A DNA stretch of 56,848 bases, from NCBI GenBank assembly GCA_015067665.1, contig SVLZ01000006.1, positions 1 through 56,848 on the forward strand, written 5' to 3'. Both the position numbers and the translations under genes were made by a program. The stretch is from Oscillospiraceae bacterium. Lineage in GTDB: Bacteria; Bacillota; Clostridia; Oscillospirales; Oscillospiraceae. The first letter of the stretch is position 1, and each line of letters begins with the position of its first letter. Under the pieces are notes generated by a model. The model saw only the letters and a list, made by a program, of their open reading frames with translations. It made no database searches and had not been told where the DNA came from. Positions 17,763 through 25,750 of this stretch are shown piece by piece.

Positions 17763-18439
17763 AAAGTGTCCTCCGTTTTTATTTCGTAATACAGCTCCTG
17801 CAGGTGTAGGGGGAAGTAATTTCCTTCCGGCAGTTCCTGCAAAAGGGCATGCTTTACCGTTGTCATTTTGATGGGCAATCCAGTCGCTTCGGATACCGCT
17901 TTCGCATAAGTATCGCTTGCGAGAATATCTTCAGCGGTAGTGTGCTTACCCAAGTTGGTATTGTTTACAATGGCGGTAAATTTAAGACCGCAGGCGGTCT
18001 CGATCTCCTCCATAACTTCCAGCGTTCCGGCTACGTCTCTTGTCAGCGGGCGGGACTTGTTGATAACGAAGAGCATTTCATAGTCATTCTCTTCCAATAT
18101 CATCGGCACATACCGTCCCAACGCCAGTGCGCCACGGTCGTCACCGCCAATGTCCAGTACGCCGTATCGGCTTCTGTCCGCCACCAGACGGTAAACCTCC
18201 GGCGGCATTGCCGGTACATCTAAGTTACTGTTAGCAAAGGGGGAGGAAATCAGCTCGATGCCCGCCCTTTGCAGCACCTCGGCACTGTCCTTAGTGCGAA
18301 AATAGGGGTTTACAATGTCTAAGTCTGCCACTGTTACAGGAAACCCCAAATCTGCTAAGTGCAGGCTGTAGCTAACGGCAATATTTGTTTTTCCACTGCC
18401 GTAATGCCCGGCAAATAGGGTTAATCGTTTGTGTTCCAA
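17750..18439 (-). CDS. MinD/ParA-like P-loop ATPase linked to VOR
   Basis: A 229-residue deviant Walker A NTPase: GHYGSGKTNIAVSYSLHLA at the N-terminus, DLDIVNPYFRTKDS as the switch region, VLDIGGDDRGALALG as Walker B, and NNTNLG. It is related to CobQ/MinD/CooC-type ATPases. Many members of this superfamily insert cofactors or metal clusters or control partner placement. Because it overlaps the ferredoxin subunit gene, I infer a role in maturing or regulating VOR. The start is TTG 18439 with AGGAG six bases upstream. The exact function is unknown. Confidence 0.82.
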   Translation of the reverse strand: MEHKRLTLFAGHYGSGKTNIAVSYSLHLADLGFPVTVADLDIVNPYFRTKDSAEVLQRAGIELISSPFANSNLDVPAMPPEVYRLVADRSRYGVLDIGGDDRGALALGRYVPMILEENDYEMLFVINKSRPLTRDVAGTLEVMEEIETACGLKFTAIVNNTNLGKHTTAEDILASDTYAKAVSEATGLPIKMTTVKHALLQELPEGNYFPLHLQELYYEIKTEDTLWQN

Positions 18440-18459
18440 AGTTTACTCCTATTATCGTA

Positions 18460-18656
18460 TAACATTGTAGGGGCGGAAATTACCGCCCTATATCCCCTCT
18501 CCCGGGGAGAGGGTGGTTTTTGCAAAGCAAAAATCGGGAGAGGAACGGCGAAATGTAAAACATTGCAAAATGTGTACACAATACGCAAATCCACAAGTTA
18601 CCGCCCGCATTCCTCATCCGCCCCTCCGGGGCACCTTCCCCCCGGGGGAAGGGTTT
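18460..18656. repeat. Intergenic MITE-like repeat, ATTCCTCATCCGCCCCTCC family
   Basis: Runs from a GTAGGGGCGGAAATTACCGCCC hairpin through a CCCCTCTCCCGGGGAGAGGGTG end to the inverted right end CCGCCCGCATTCCTCATCCG. The middle word GGCGAAATGTAAAACATTGCAAAATG recurs with changes at 24200. It fills most of the 235-base gap between the acyl-CoA synthetase fusion and the P-loop ATPase and might carry terminating stems. It codes for nothing I can see. Confidence 0.7.
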
Positions 18657-18674
18657 TGTACGCCGCGCGTCTTG

Positions 18675-20963
18675 TTACAGTTGCTTCCTAATAATCTTAC
18701 CACTTGTAGTCTTGGGGAGACTCTCCCGAAACTCCACAATGCGGGGATACTTATAGGGCGCGGTGCGGGATTTGACATAGTTCTGAATTTCCTTCTTCAG
18801 CTCGTCAGTACCCTGCATATCGCCCACTAAGACAATACTTGCCTTAACCACCTGCCCACGAATTTCATCGGGAGCGGCAGAAACACCGCATTCCAGAACA
18901 TAGGGCAGCTCCATAATGACATTTTCAATTTCAAAAGGTCCGATCCGGTAGCCGGAGGACTTGATCACATCGTCGGCGCGACCCACATACCAGTAGAAAC
19001 CGTCCTCGTCCTTCCACGCAAGATCGCCGGTATGGTAGTAACCGTCCCGCCAGGTCTCTGCGGTGATCTCCGGGCTTCCCTCGTAGGCATAGGCAAGGCC
19101 ACAGGGCAGTCCCTTCGAAATATCAATGCAAATTTCACCGGTGTCACCGGGGGCAACCGGCTTTCCCTCAATGTCCAAAAGCTGCACATTATAAAGGGGC
19201 ACAGGCTTACCCATAGAGCCGACCTTATGGCTGTCACCGGTCAAATTACCGATAATAATGGTACTCTCGCTTTGCCCGAAGCCTTCCTTCACCGCAAGAC
19301 CGGTGTGCTTCTTAAACTGGCGGTAAACCTCCGGGTTCAGCGCCTCGCCGGCCGTAGATGCGTGACGGATGGAGGAGAGATCAAAACGGGAAATATCCTG
19401 CTTAATGAGCATCCGGTACATGGTCGGTGGTGCGCAGAAGGTGGTGATCTTGTACTTTGCAAACATAGGCAGGATCTTTTCCGCATCGAAGCGGTCAAAA
19501 TCATAGACAAAGTTTGCCGCCTCGCAGAGCCACTGCCCATAGAGCTTGCCCCACAGCGCCTTTGCCCAGCCGGTATCGGAAATGGTCAAATGCAGACCGT
19601 CCGGGTCTACACAGTGCCAGTATTTTGCCGTAATAAAGTGACCCAAGGGGTACTTATAATTGTGCGCCGCGATCTTGGGATAGCCGGAGGTGCCGGAGGT
19701 AAAGAACATCAGCATCGGGTCTGAGCCGCAGGGCGCATCTTCCCCTCTTGCAAAGTGGGAAGAATACATCGTATATTCCTCGTCAAAATCGTGCCAGCCC
19801 TCTCTCTTACCGCCCACCAAGATCTTATAGGTGAGACCGGGCGTCTTTGCAGCCGCCGCATCTACCGCATCAGCAGTATCGCCGTCAGCAGTGCAAAGGA
19901 TGGCTTTTACGTTGCCCGCCGCAAAACGGTAGGTAAAGTCCTTTTCAAGAAGCTGATTGGTTGCCGGGATGGCAATCGCTCCCAATTTGTGAAGTCCCAG
20001 CATCGCGAACCAGAACTGATAGTGGCGCTTTAATACCAGCATCACCCGGTCGCCCCGGCGAATACCCAAAGACTTAAAGTAGTTTGCAGCTCTTGCAGAT
20101 TCCTTCTTCATATCCCGGAAGGTAAACCGGCGCTCTGCGCCATCGTTTGCAATATGGAGCATTGCCAGCTTTTCCGGCTTCTTGCGACCCAGCGCGTCCA
20201 CAATGTCAAAGGCGAAGTTGAATTTCTCCTCATTTTGGAACGCGATGGCAGTCAGCTTGCCATTTTCCTCAGTGGGGGTAATGAATTTATGATAAATACG
20301 CTTTTCATCATCGGCTTTGGTATGTACCGCTTCTACTGTGGCAACTGCCGTTGCCTCCTCGTTTTCACGGGCAGCGGAGTTACTCAGCACGATAGCATAA
20401 AACGCACAGTCCTCCCCGTCCACAGCGATCATACCATGGGGCACGGAGGAATCGTAATAGATGCAGTCGCCAGGGTGGAGTATCTCCGTATGTCTGCCGA
20501 TCTGGATCTTCATATGCCCCCGGATGACGATGTCACACTCCTGTCCCACATGGGTGGTGACCTCGATGGGACGGGTATCGCCATCGGCCCGATACTTTAA
20601 TTCCATATAAAGGGGTAGGGCGATACGGTTACGGAAGCCGGCAGCTAAGTTATAGCCGATCATACCGTGGGCTTCTTCGATGCGCTGACCGTCCCCCTTT
20701 CGGGTAAGGGCATAAGACCGCAGTTTGGGGCTGTGACCCTCCAAAAGGTCACCAAAGTCAACACCCAGCAGCAGAGTGCAGCGATATAAAAAGGCGATAT
20801 TTAAGTTCCGGTTACCCTGCTCGTGCTGAAGATATTCTTCTAACGTCAGGTCGGTCTGCCGGGCCATTTCCTCCGGGGTAAAGCCGTGGGCCTCCCGCAG
20901 CTCCCGGATACGCGCCGCCACCTGTTTGGTCTTAAAATCGATCCCGGTGATACTGTTATCCAT
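18675..20963 (-). CDS. XRE HTH-cupin-acyl-CoA synthetase fusion, copy 1
   Basis: A 762-residue three-part protein. Residues about 12-70 are an XRE-type helix-turn-helix (ARIRELREAHGFTPEEMARQ...LEEYLQHEQGNRN). Residues about 110-195 are a cupin sensor domain (TTHVGQECDIVIRGHMKI, HPGDCIYYDSSVPHGM). Residues about 225-762 are a complete AMP-forming acyl-CoA synthetase of the medium-chain (ACSM-like) type. The synthetase has FFTSGTSGYPKIA, GFGQSES, YHTGDLAWKDEDG, GRADDVIKSSGYRIGPFE and the catalytic lysine in PKTTSGKIIRK. All synthetase motifs look intact. The HTH-cupin part resembles PuuR-like regulators. I infer a ligand-sensing enzyme that may also bind DNA. It is the second such paralogue in the T-box-led operon, and ATG 20963 follows GAGGTT. 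Confidence 0.88.
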   Translation of the reverse strand: MDNSITGIDFKTKQVAARIRELREAHGFTPEEMARQTDLTLEEYLQHEQGNRNLNIAFLYRCTLLLGVDFGDLLEGHSPKLRSYALTRKGDGQRIEEAHGMIGYNLAAGFRNRIALPLYMELKYRADGDTRPIEVTTHVGQECDIVIRGHMKIQIGRHTEILHPGDCIYYDSSVPHGMIAVDGEDCAFYAIVLSNSAARENEEATAVATVEAVHTKADDEKRIYHKFITPTEENGKLTAIAFQNEEKFNFAFDIVDALGRKKPEKLAMLHIANDGAERRFTFRDMKKESARAANYFKSLGIRRGDRVMLVLKRHYQFWFAMLGLHKLGAIAIPATNQLLEKDFTYRFAAGNVKAILCTADGDTADAVDAAAAKTPGLTYKILVGGKREGWHDFDEEYTMYSSHFARGEDAPCGSDPMLMFFTSGTSGYPKIAAHNYKYPLGHFITAKYWHCVDPDGLHLTISDTGWAKALWGKLYGQWLCEAANFVYDFDRFDAEKILPMFAKYKITTFCAPPTMYRMLIKQDISRFDLSSIRHASTAGEALNPEVYRQFKKHTGLAVKEGFGQSESTIIIGNLTGDSHKVGSMGKPVPLYNVQLLDIEGKPVAPGDTGEICIDISKGLPCGLAYAYEGSPEITAETWRDGYYHTGDLAWKDEDGFYWYVGRADDVIKSSGYRIGPFEIENVIMELPYVLECGVSAAPDEIRGQVVKASIVLVGDMQGTDELKKEIQNYVKSRTAPYKYPRIVEFRESLPKTTSGKIIRKQL

Positions 20964-20984
20964 AAACTAACCTCAAATTCTCTG

Positions 20985-21150
20985 CCTACGGCCTTGCCTC
21001 CCTCTTTGAGGGAGGTGGCGCGGCATATGCCGCGTCGGAGGGAGTGTCCTATCTTAAATAAGTACACGCCCCCGGTCAGAAATCAAAGATTTCTGCCAGC
21101 CCCCTCAGTGAGGGGGCCAAGGCTCCCTTCGTAAAAGGGAGGCTTTATCT
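20985..21150. repeat. Intergenic palindromic repeat, CCTCCCTCTTTGAGGGAGG family
   Basis: Made of nested stems: CCTCCCTCTTTGAGGGAGG, GCGGCATATGCCGC, CAGAAATCAAAGATTTCTG, CCCCCTCAGTGAGGGGG and CTCCCTTCGTAAAAGGGAG. Related units occur at 41993-42128 and 56640-56752. It separates the two acyl-CoA synthetase fusion genes. Confidence 0.7.
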
Positions 21151-21187
21151 TACCATTATCCTTCTTTTCTTCTCCCCTGTCAACCGT

Positions 21188-23461
21188 TTACAGCTTATTT
21201 CGCATAATTTTTCCGCTGATGGTCTTGGGAAGCTCTGTGCGGAACTCCACGATCCGGGGATATTTATAGGGTGCCGTGTGGGTCTTGACATAGGTCTGGA
21301 TCTCTTTTTTCAGTTCCTCTGTTCCCTCCGTGCCGGGCACCAGCACGATGCAGGCCTTGACCACCTGACCGCGGACTTCGTCGGGCGCAGCGCAGACACC
21401 GCACTCCAAAACATAGGGCAGCTCCATAATCGTAGACTCAATTTCAAAGGGCCCGATCCGGTAGCCGGAGGATTTAATGACATCATCCGCCCGGCCCACA
21501 TACCAGTAATAGCCATCCTCGTCCCGCCAAGCCACATCACCGGTATGATACATACCGTCGTGCCATACGCTGTCGGTAGCTTCCTGATTTAAGTAATAAC
21601 CCAAGTATACACCGCAGGTAGGTGCCGGGTCAGTATGAATGACGATCTCACCGGAAACACCGTCCGGTACACTCTTCCCGTCGGCATCCACAATATCGAT
21701 GCCGTAGCCGGGGATGGGCTTGCCCATAGCGCCGGGCTTGATCTGCGTGCCGTAAAGGTTTGCGATACCCAAAGTCATCTCCGTCTGACCGAAGCCCTCG
21801 TGGATACGAAGACCCGTCGCCTTTTCGAACTGATAGAAGACCTCCGGATTCAGCGCCTCACCGGCGGTGGTAGCGTGATGGATGGAGGAAAGGTCGTATT
21901 TACTTAGATCCTGCTTAATGAGCATCCGGTACATAGTAGGCGGTGCGCAGAAGGTGGTGATATTGTACTTTGCGAACATTGGCAGGATTTTTTCAGCATC
22001 AAAACGGTCAAAGTCATAGGTAAAGACCGCGCCCTCGCAGAGCCACTGACCGTAGAGCTTGCCCCAAAGGGCCTTGCCCCAGCCGGTCTCGGAGATAGTA
22101 AAGTGCAGACCGTTGCGCTCACACAGATGCCAGTACCGCGCCGTTACATAGTGACCCAAGGCATACTTATAGGAATGCATCGCCATCTTGGGATAGCCGG
22201 TAGTACCGGAGGTAAAGAGCATCAGCATCGGGTCGTCGCCGCAGGGCGCATCCTCGGTGCGGACATACCGGCGGCTAAATAAACCGTATTCCTCATTAAA
22301 ATCGTGCCAGCCCTCCCGATTGCCACCGACTAACACTTTGGTAAGAGACATTCCGCAGCTCTTTTCCGCCAGCTCGACCTGATGGGCAGTATCGCCATCT
22401 GCGGTACAGAGAATGGCAGAAACACCGCCGGCCTCGAAGCGGTATGTGAAATCATGCTCCAGCAGCTGATTGGTGGCAGGGATGGCAATGGCGCCCAGCT
22501 TGTGCAGACCCAAAATGGCAAACCAGAACTGATAGTGGCGCTTGAGCACCAGCATCACACGGTCACCCCTACGGATACCCAAAGACTTAAAGTAATTGGC
22601 GCATTGAGAGGATGCGTCCTTCATATCCTTAAAAGTAAAGCGACGCTCGGTCATATCACCGGCAATATGCACCATTGCCAGCTTATCCGGATCCTTCCGT
22701 GCGATGGCATCCACCGTATCAAAAGCAAAGTTAAACTTATCTGTGTCGGTATAGCGGATGCCGGTCATAACGCCGTTTTCATTCTCCAGACCCTCTACAA
22801 AACGGTTGCACAGCAGAGAATCGGTCTGTACCTTTCTCTCCGTCCGCGGAGAGAGTGTCAGCGCAGTATCCCGCTTGTCGCCCGCCATAATCATAGAGAG
22901 GAACACGCAGTCGCTTCCCTCGATAGCGATCATACCGTGGGGCACAGAGGATTTGTAGAAAATAGAGTCGCCCTCCCGAAGGACTTCCTCGTGGTCACCC
23001 ACCCGGATGCGCATCGCGCCTTTGATCACTAAGTCAAATTCCTGGCCGTCGTGGGTAGAGGTATGAATGGGCCTATCCTGCAGCTCCTCGGAATAAGTAT
23101 AGGTAACCCAGTAGGGCGTTGCGAGCTTCTGCCGGAACATAGAGGCCATATCCTGAATGGTAATGCCATCCTCGCTGGCAGTGATCATACCCTCGCCCTT
23201 GCGGGTAACGGTATAGCCGGAGAGCTTTGCAGTGCTGCCCTCCAAAAGCTCTGTCAGTTCCAAGCCAAAGACCTTGGCGCACTTATGCATAAAGGAAAAA
23301 GGCAGATCTGCCGTACCGGCTTCATACTCCCGGTAAAGCTCCTGAGATATTTCCGTCTTTTCTGCCATTTCGGCAATGCTGTAACCAACGATCTGACGCA
23401 TTTCCCGAATTCGCAGGGCCACATCCATCAGCGGGCTTGTAACGGTTTCTTGATTTCTCAT
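21188..23461 (-). CDS. XRE HTH-cupin-acyl-CoA synthetase fusion, copy 2 (T-box controlled)
   Basis: A 757-residue paralogue of the gene just downstream, with the same architecture. It has an XRE HTH (about residues 12-70, ALRIREMRQIVGYSIAEMAE), a cupin (STHDGQEFDLVIKGAMRI, EGDSIFYKSSVPHGM) and an acyl-CoA synthetase (FTSGTTGYPKMAMHSYKY, GFGQTEM, GRADDVIKSSGYRIGPFEIE, PKTISGKIMRNKL). The synthetase halves are highly similar, while the sensor halves diverge more, suggesting different ligands. The start is ATG 23461 after AAGGAAGG; 39 further in-frame codons upstream run through the T-box leader and are not translated. It is the first gene after the minus-strand T-box. Predicted activity: fatty acid + ATP + CoA to acyl-CoA + AMP + PPi. 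Confidence 0.88.
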   Translation of the reverse strand: MRNQETVTSPLMDVALRIREMRQIVGYSIAEMAEKTEISQELYREYEAGTADLPFSFMHKCAKVFGLELTELLEGSTAKLSGYTVTRKGEGMITASEDGITIQDMASMFRQKLATPYWVTYTYSEELQDRPIHTSTHDGQEFDLVIKGAMRIRVGDHEEVLREGDSIFYKSSVPHGMIAIEGSDCVFLSMIMAGDKRDTALTLSPRTERKVQTDSLLCNRFVEGLENENGVMTGIRYTDTDKFNFAFDTVDAIARKDPDKLAMVHIAGDMTERRFTFKDMKDASSQCANYFKSLGIRRGDRVMLVLKRHYQFWFAILGLHKLGAIAIPATNQLLEHDFTYRFEAGGVSAILCTADGDTAHQVELAEKSCGMSLTKVLVGGNREGWHDFNEEYGLFSRRYVRTEDAPCGDDPMLMLFTSGTTGYPKMAMHSYKYALGHYVTARYWHLCERNGLHFTISETGWGKALWGKLYGQWLCEGAVFTYDFDRFDAEKILPMFAKYNITTFCAPPTMYRMLIKQDLSKYDLSSIHHATTAGEALNPEVFYQFEKATGLRIHEGFGQTEMTLGIANLYGTQIKPGAMGKPIPGYGIDIVDADGKSVPDGVSGEIVIHTDPAPTCGVYLGYYLNQEATDSVWHDGMYHTGDVAWRDEDGYYWYVGRADDVIKSSGYRIGPFEIESTIMELPYVLECGVCAAPDEVRGQVVKACIVLVPGTEGTEELKKEIQTYVKTHTAPYKYPRIVEFRTELPKTISGKIMRNKL

Positions 23462-23483
23462 AATTCTTCCTTCCTTTCTCAAA

Positions 23484-23758
23484 ATAAAAATCGCCTCAAG
23501 AAAGTCTTGAGACGAATAAAAATATCCGCGGTACCACTCAAATTGCGATCTAAGGTCGCCACTTTCCGGCTCTAACAAGCCATACCCCTTAACGCGGAGA
23601 AACGGGAACGCCTACTCATAGTATTTTTTCGGGCTCCGGCTCAGAAGGGATGGGCACTTGGAATAAAAACCTACCGACTTTCACCTACCGTCGGCTCTCT
23701 GCAAAATTCCGATTCCGGCCGTCTTCGTCAACGCCTTTCCAACACTATTGCACTATAC
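23484..23758 (-). ncRNA. T-box riboswitch leader of the minus-strand operon, probable Ile specifier
   Basis: On the minus strand this shows the T-box core GAGTGGTACCGCGG (23526-23539) followed by a terminator (TCGTCTCAAG pairing with CTTGAGGCGA, then TTTTTATTTT) ending at 23484. Stem I has the AGAGAGCCGAC...GTCGG distal element. Its base is GGC/GCC, a kink-turn (UUGAC/UGA), then GAAG/CUUC below the specifier loop. The register one base above that helix reads AUC, an isoleucine codon; CAU is the alternative. T-boxes switch genes on when the cognate tRNA is uncharged. Confidence 0.9.
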
Positions 23759-23764
23759 GATAAG

Positions 23765-23793
23765 AGAATAGCACGGCCTCCCTAAAAAGTCAA
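23765..23793 (-). promoter_or_regulatory. Promoter of the minus-strand T-box operon
   Basis: On the minus strand, -35 TTGACT (23788-23793) and -10 TATTCT (23765-23770) are separated by 17 bases, placing the start just before Stem I of the T-box. Confidence 0.75.
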
Positions 23794-23843
23794 ATGTTTT
23801 TCTCCTAAAAACAAATATTTTTTACAAAATCCCCATTTGCCCG

Positions 23844-23872
23844 TTGACAACAACCGTGTCTTGTGGTTAAAT
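23844..23872 (+). promoter_or_regulatory. Promoter of the plus-strand T-box operon
   Basis: Consensus -35 TTGACA (23844-23849) and -10 TTAAAT (23867-23872) with a 17-base spacer. It points away from the minus-strand promoter, with the -35 boxes 50 bases apart, so one short control region serves both arms. Confidence 0.7.
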
Positions 23873-23878
23873 ATGGCC

Positions 23879-24140
23879 ATATGGCAAAGACTTTGACGGA
23901 AATCATACCCAGACGGAAAGCTGCAGAGAGTCGGTGTTTGGTGCGAACCGATGCGATTAAGTTTGGGCATACTGCTTCCCGAGTCGGCTTTGTGAACCCT
24001 TTTGGCAGTAATGAAGCACGGTCGCCCCGTTACCGGCTATGGACTTAACAGAGTCCGAAAGTGGCTTTGGCTACCAAAGCAATCAGGGTGGTACCGCGAT
24101 TTTTTCGTCCCTGAAGCCGTAAGGCTTCGGGGACTTTTTA
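23879..24140 (+). ncRNA. T-box riboswitch leader of the plus-strand operon, probable Leu specifier
   Basis: T-box core AGGGTGGTACCGCG (24085-24098) is followed by a terminator (GTCCCTGAAGCC pairing with GGCTTCGGGGAC, then TTTTT) ending near 24139. Stem I shows the distal GCAGAGAGTCGG...GGTGCGAACCGA element. Helix CCCAGAC/GUUUGGG lies above the specifier loop, with GGAA/UUCC and a kink-turn below. Between them the 3' strand reads CAUACUGC. The register one base above the lower helix gives CUG (Leu); ACU (Thr) or AUA (Ile) are alternatives. Confidence 0.9.
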
Positions 24141-24154
24141 ATTGACCGCTTTCT

Positions 24155-24312
24155 CATCCCCTCCCCCGGGGGGAGGGTGTCAGCGAAGCTGACGGGTGAG
24201 GAACGGCGAAATCTGAAACATTGCAGAATGCCTGTTCGGTGTACAACAACTTAAATTACCGCCCGCATTCCTCATCCGCCCCTCCGGGGCACCTTCTCCC
24301 CGGGAGAAGGGA
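24155..24312. repeat. Intergenic MITE-like repeat, ATTCCTCATCCGCCCCTCC family
   Basis: The best-preserved copy in the window. The left end is CCCCTCCCCCGGGGGGAGGGTG, then GGGTGAGGAACGGCGAAATC, an AT-rich middle, and the right end TTACCGCCCGCATTCCTCATCCGCCCCTCCGGGG..., an imperfect inverted copy of the left. It lies between the plus-strand T-box terminator and the first gene. No transposase is present. Confidence 0.75.
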
Positions 24313-24358
24313 TTTCAACTCTCAACTACCAACTCTCAATTTTTAAGGAGTGTTTTTT

Positions 24359-25750
24359 ATGAACTGTATCCGCATCACCGACATTACTATGAAGCAGGAG
24401 GGTCTTTCCCTCTCCTTTAAGGAAAAACTGGAGCTAAGCAAGCTGCTGGACAAGCTGGCTGTCTCCGCCATTGAGCTGCCCTCGGTGCAAAATGCCAAGA
24501 CCGACAGTCTGCTCATTAAATCCATCGCTGCTTCTGTAAATTGCACCCTTGCTGTGCCGGTGGCCTTGGATCTGCACGATTTGGATACGGTCTGGGGTGC
24601 GCTGAAGACCGCCGGATCTCCCCGTCTGCAAATCTGTGCCCCGGTAAGCACCGTGCAGATGGAATACCTTTATCACAAGAAGCCGGAGAAGATGCTCACC
24701 GCCATTGAAACAGCCGTAAAGCTCTGCAAGGAAAAATGTGCGGAGGTGGAATTTATCGCTGACGATGCCACCCGCAGTGACGAGAGCTTCCTCCTCTGCG
24801 CGCTGCAAGCCGCCATTGCTGCCGGTGCCACCATCGTCACCGTCCGAGACGCCGCCGGTGATCTGCTGCCGGAGGAATTTGCCGCCTTTATCGCAAATAT
24901 CCGGGAAAAGCTGCCCGATGTCAACTTGGGTGTCTCCTGCAGCAATGCCCTTTCTCTTTCCGATGCCTGTGCCATTTCCGCAATGAAGGTAGGTGCAGCA
25001 GAAATAAAGGCTGCCGCCTATCCTATGGGCGCGCCCTCTGTTTCCCATATTGCAAAAATTCTCTCCGTAAAGGGCGATATGCTCTCTATCTCCTGCCCCG
25101 TTGGCACCACGGAGCTTTCCCGCCTTTGTGACCAGATCGCCCGGCTCTGCCGGACTGAAAAGACAAAATCCGCCGCACTGCCGCCCCTGCCGCTCCACGC
25201 GGAAGAACTGATCCTCACCGTCCGGGACGATATGGCAGCGGTTTTGCAGGCAACGCAGAAGCTGGGCTATGACCTGAGCCCGGAGGATGCCGCCAGTGTA
25301 TATGCCGCCTTTACCGCCATTGCCGCCAAAAAGGCAGAGGTAAGCCTTAAAGAGCTGGATGCCATCGTGGCAACTGCCGCAATGCAAGTGCCTTCCACCT
25401 ACACACTGGACAATTACGTCATCACTGCCGCCAGTGCTACCTCTGCTACCGCCCATATGAAGCTCTCCCGCGAAGGCAGCACCTTGGAGGGCGTGAGCCT
25501 TGGCGACGGCGCCATCGATGCCGCTTTCCACGCGCTGGAGCAAATTACCGGCTGTCATTTTGAGCTGGACGATTTCCGCATTGAAGCCGTTACCGAAGGC
25601 CGGGAGGCCATGGGTCAAACCATCGTCAAGCTCCGTGCCGGCGGTAAGGTCTACTCCGGCAGAGGCATTTCCACCGACATTATCGGTGCCTCCATCCACG
25701 CTTACTTAAACGCCCTCAATAAGATCGTCTACGAGGAGGAAACGGTATGA
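24359..25750 (+). CDS. Degenerate LeuA homologue with intact leucine-type regulatory domain
   Basis: A 463-residue relative of 2-isopropylmalate synthase. Residues about 1-250 follow the LeuA TIM barrel, including PRLQICAPVSTVQMEY and VEFIADDATRSDESF. The essential DTTLRDGEQ is replaced by TDITMKQEG, and the metal-binding HxHND by SCSNA. The GKHSGRHA subdomain is missing. The C-terminal allosteric dimer domain is well kept (GDGAIDAAFHALEQITG, VTEGREAMG, GRGISTDIIGASIHAYLNA). I infer a pseudoenzyme that may sense leucine or a similar branched-chain molecule. It sits first behind the plus-strand T-box; its stop overlaps the next gene's ATG. AAGGAG precedes ATG 24359. Confidence 0.8.
   Translation: MNCIRITDITMKQEGLSLSFKEKLELSKLLDKLAVSAIELPSVQNAKTDSLLIKSIAASVNCTLAVPVALDLHDLDTVWGALKTAGSPRLQICAPVSTVQMEYLYHKKPEKMLTAIETAVKLCKEKCAEVEFIADDATRSDESFLLCALQAAIAAGATIVTVRDAAGDLLPEEFAAFIANIREKLPDVNLGVSCSNALSLSDACAISAMKVGAAEIKAAAYPMGAPSVSHIAKILSVKGDMLSISCPVGTTELSRLCDQIARLCRTEKTKSAALPPLPLHAEELILTVRDDMAAVLQATQKLGYDLSPEDAASVYAAFTAIAAKKAEVSLKELDAIVATAAMQVPSTYTLDNYVITAASATSATAHMKLSREGSTLEGVSLGDGAIDAAFHALEQITGCHFELDDFRIEAVTEGREAMGQTIVKLRAGGKVYSGRGISTDIIGASIHAYLNALNKIVYEEETV

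Noticed and set aside
23462..23578. N-terminal extension of 39 residues on acyl-CoA synthetase copy 2
   Set aside because: These codons fall in the T-box antiterminator and terminator; a good ribosome binding site precedes ATG 23461.
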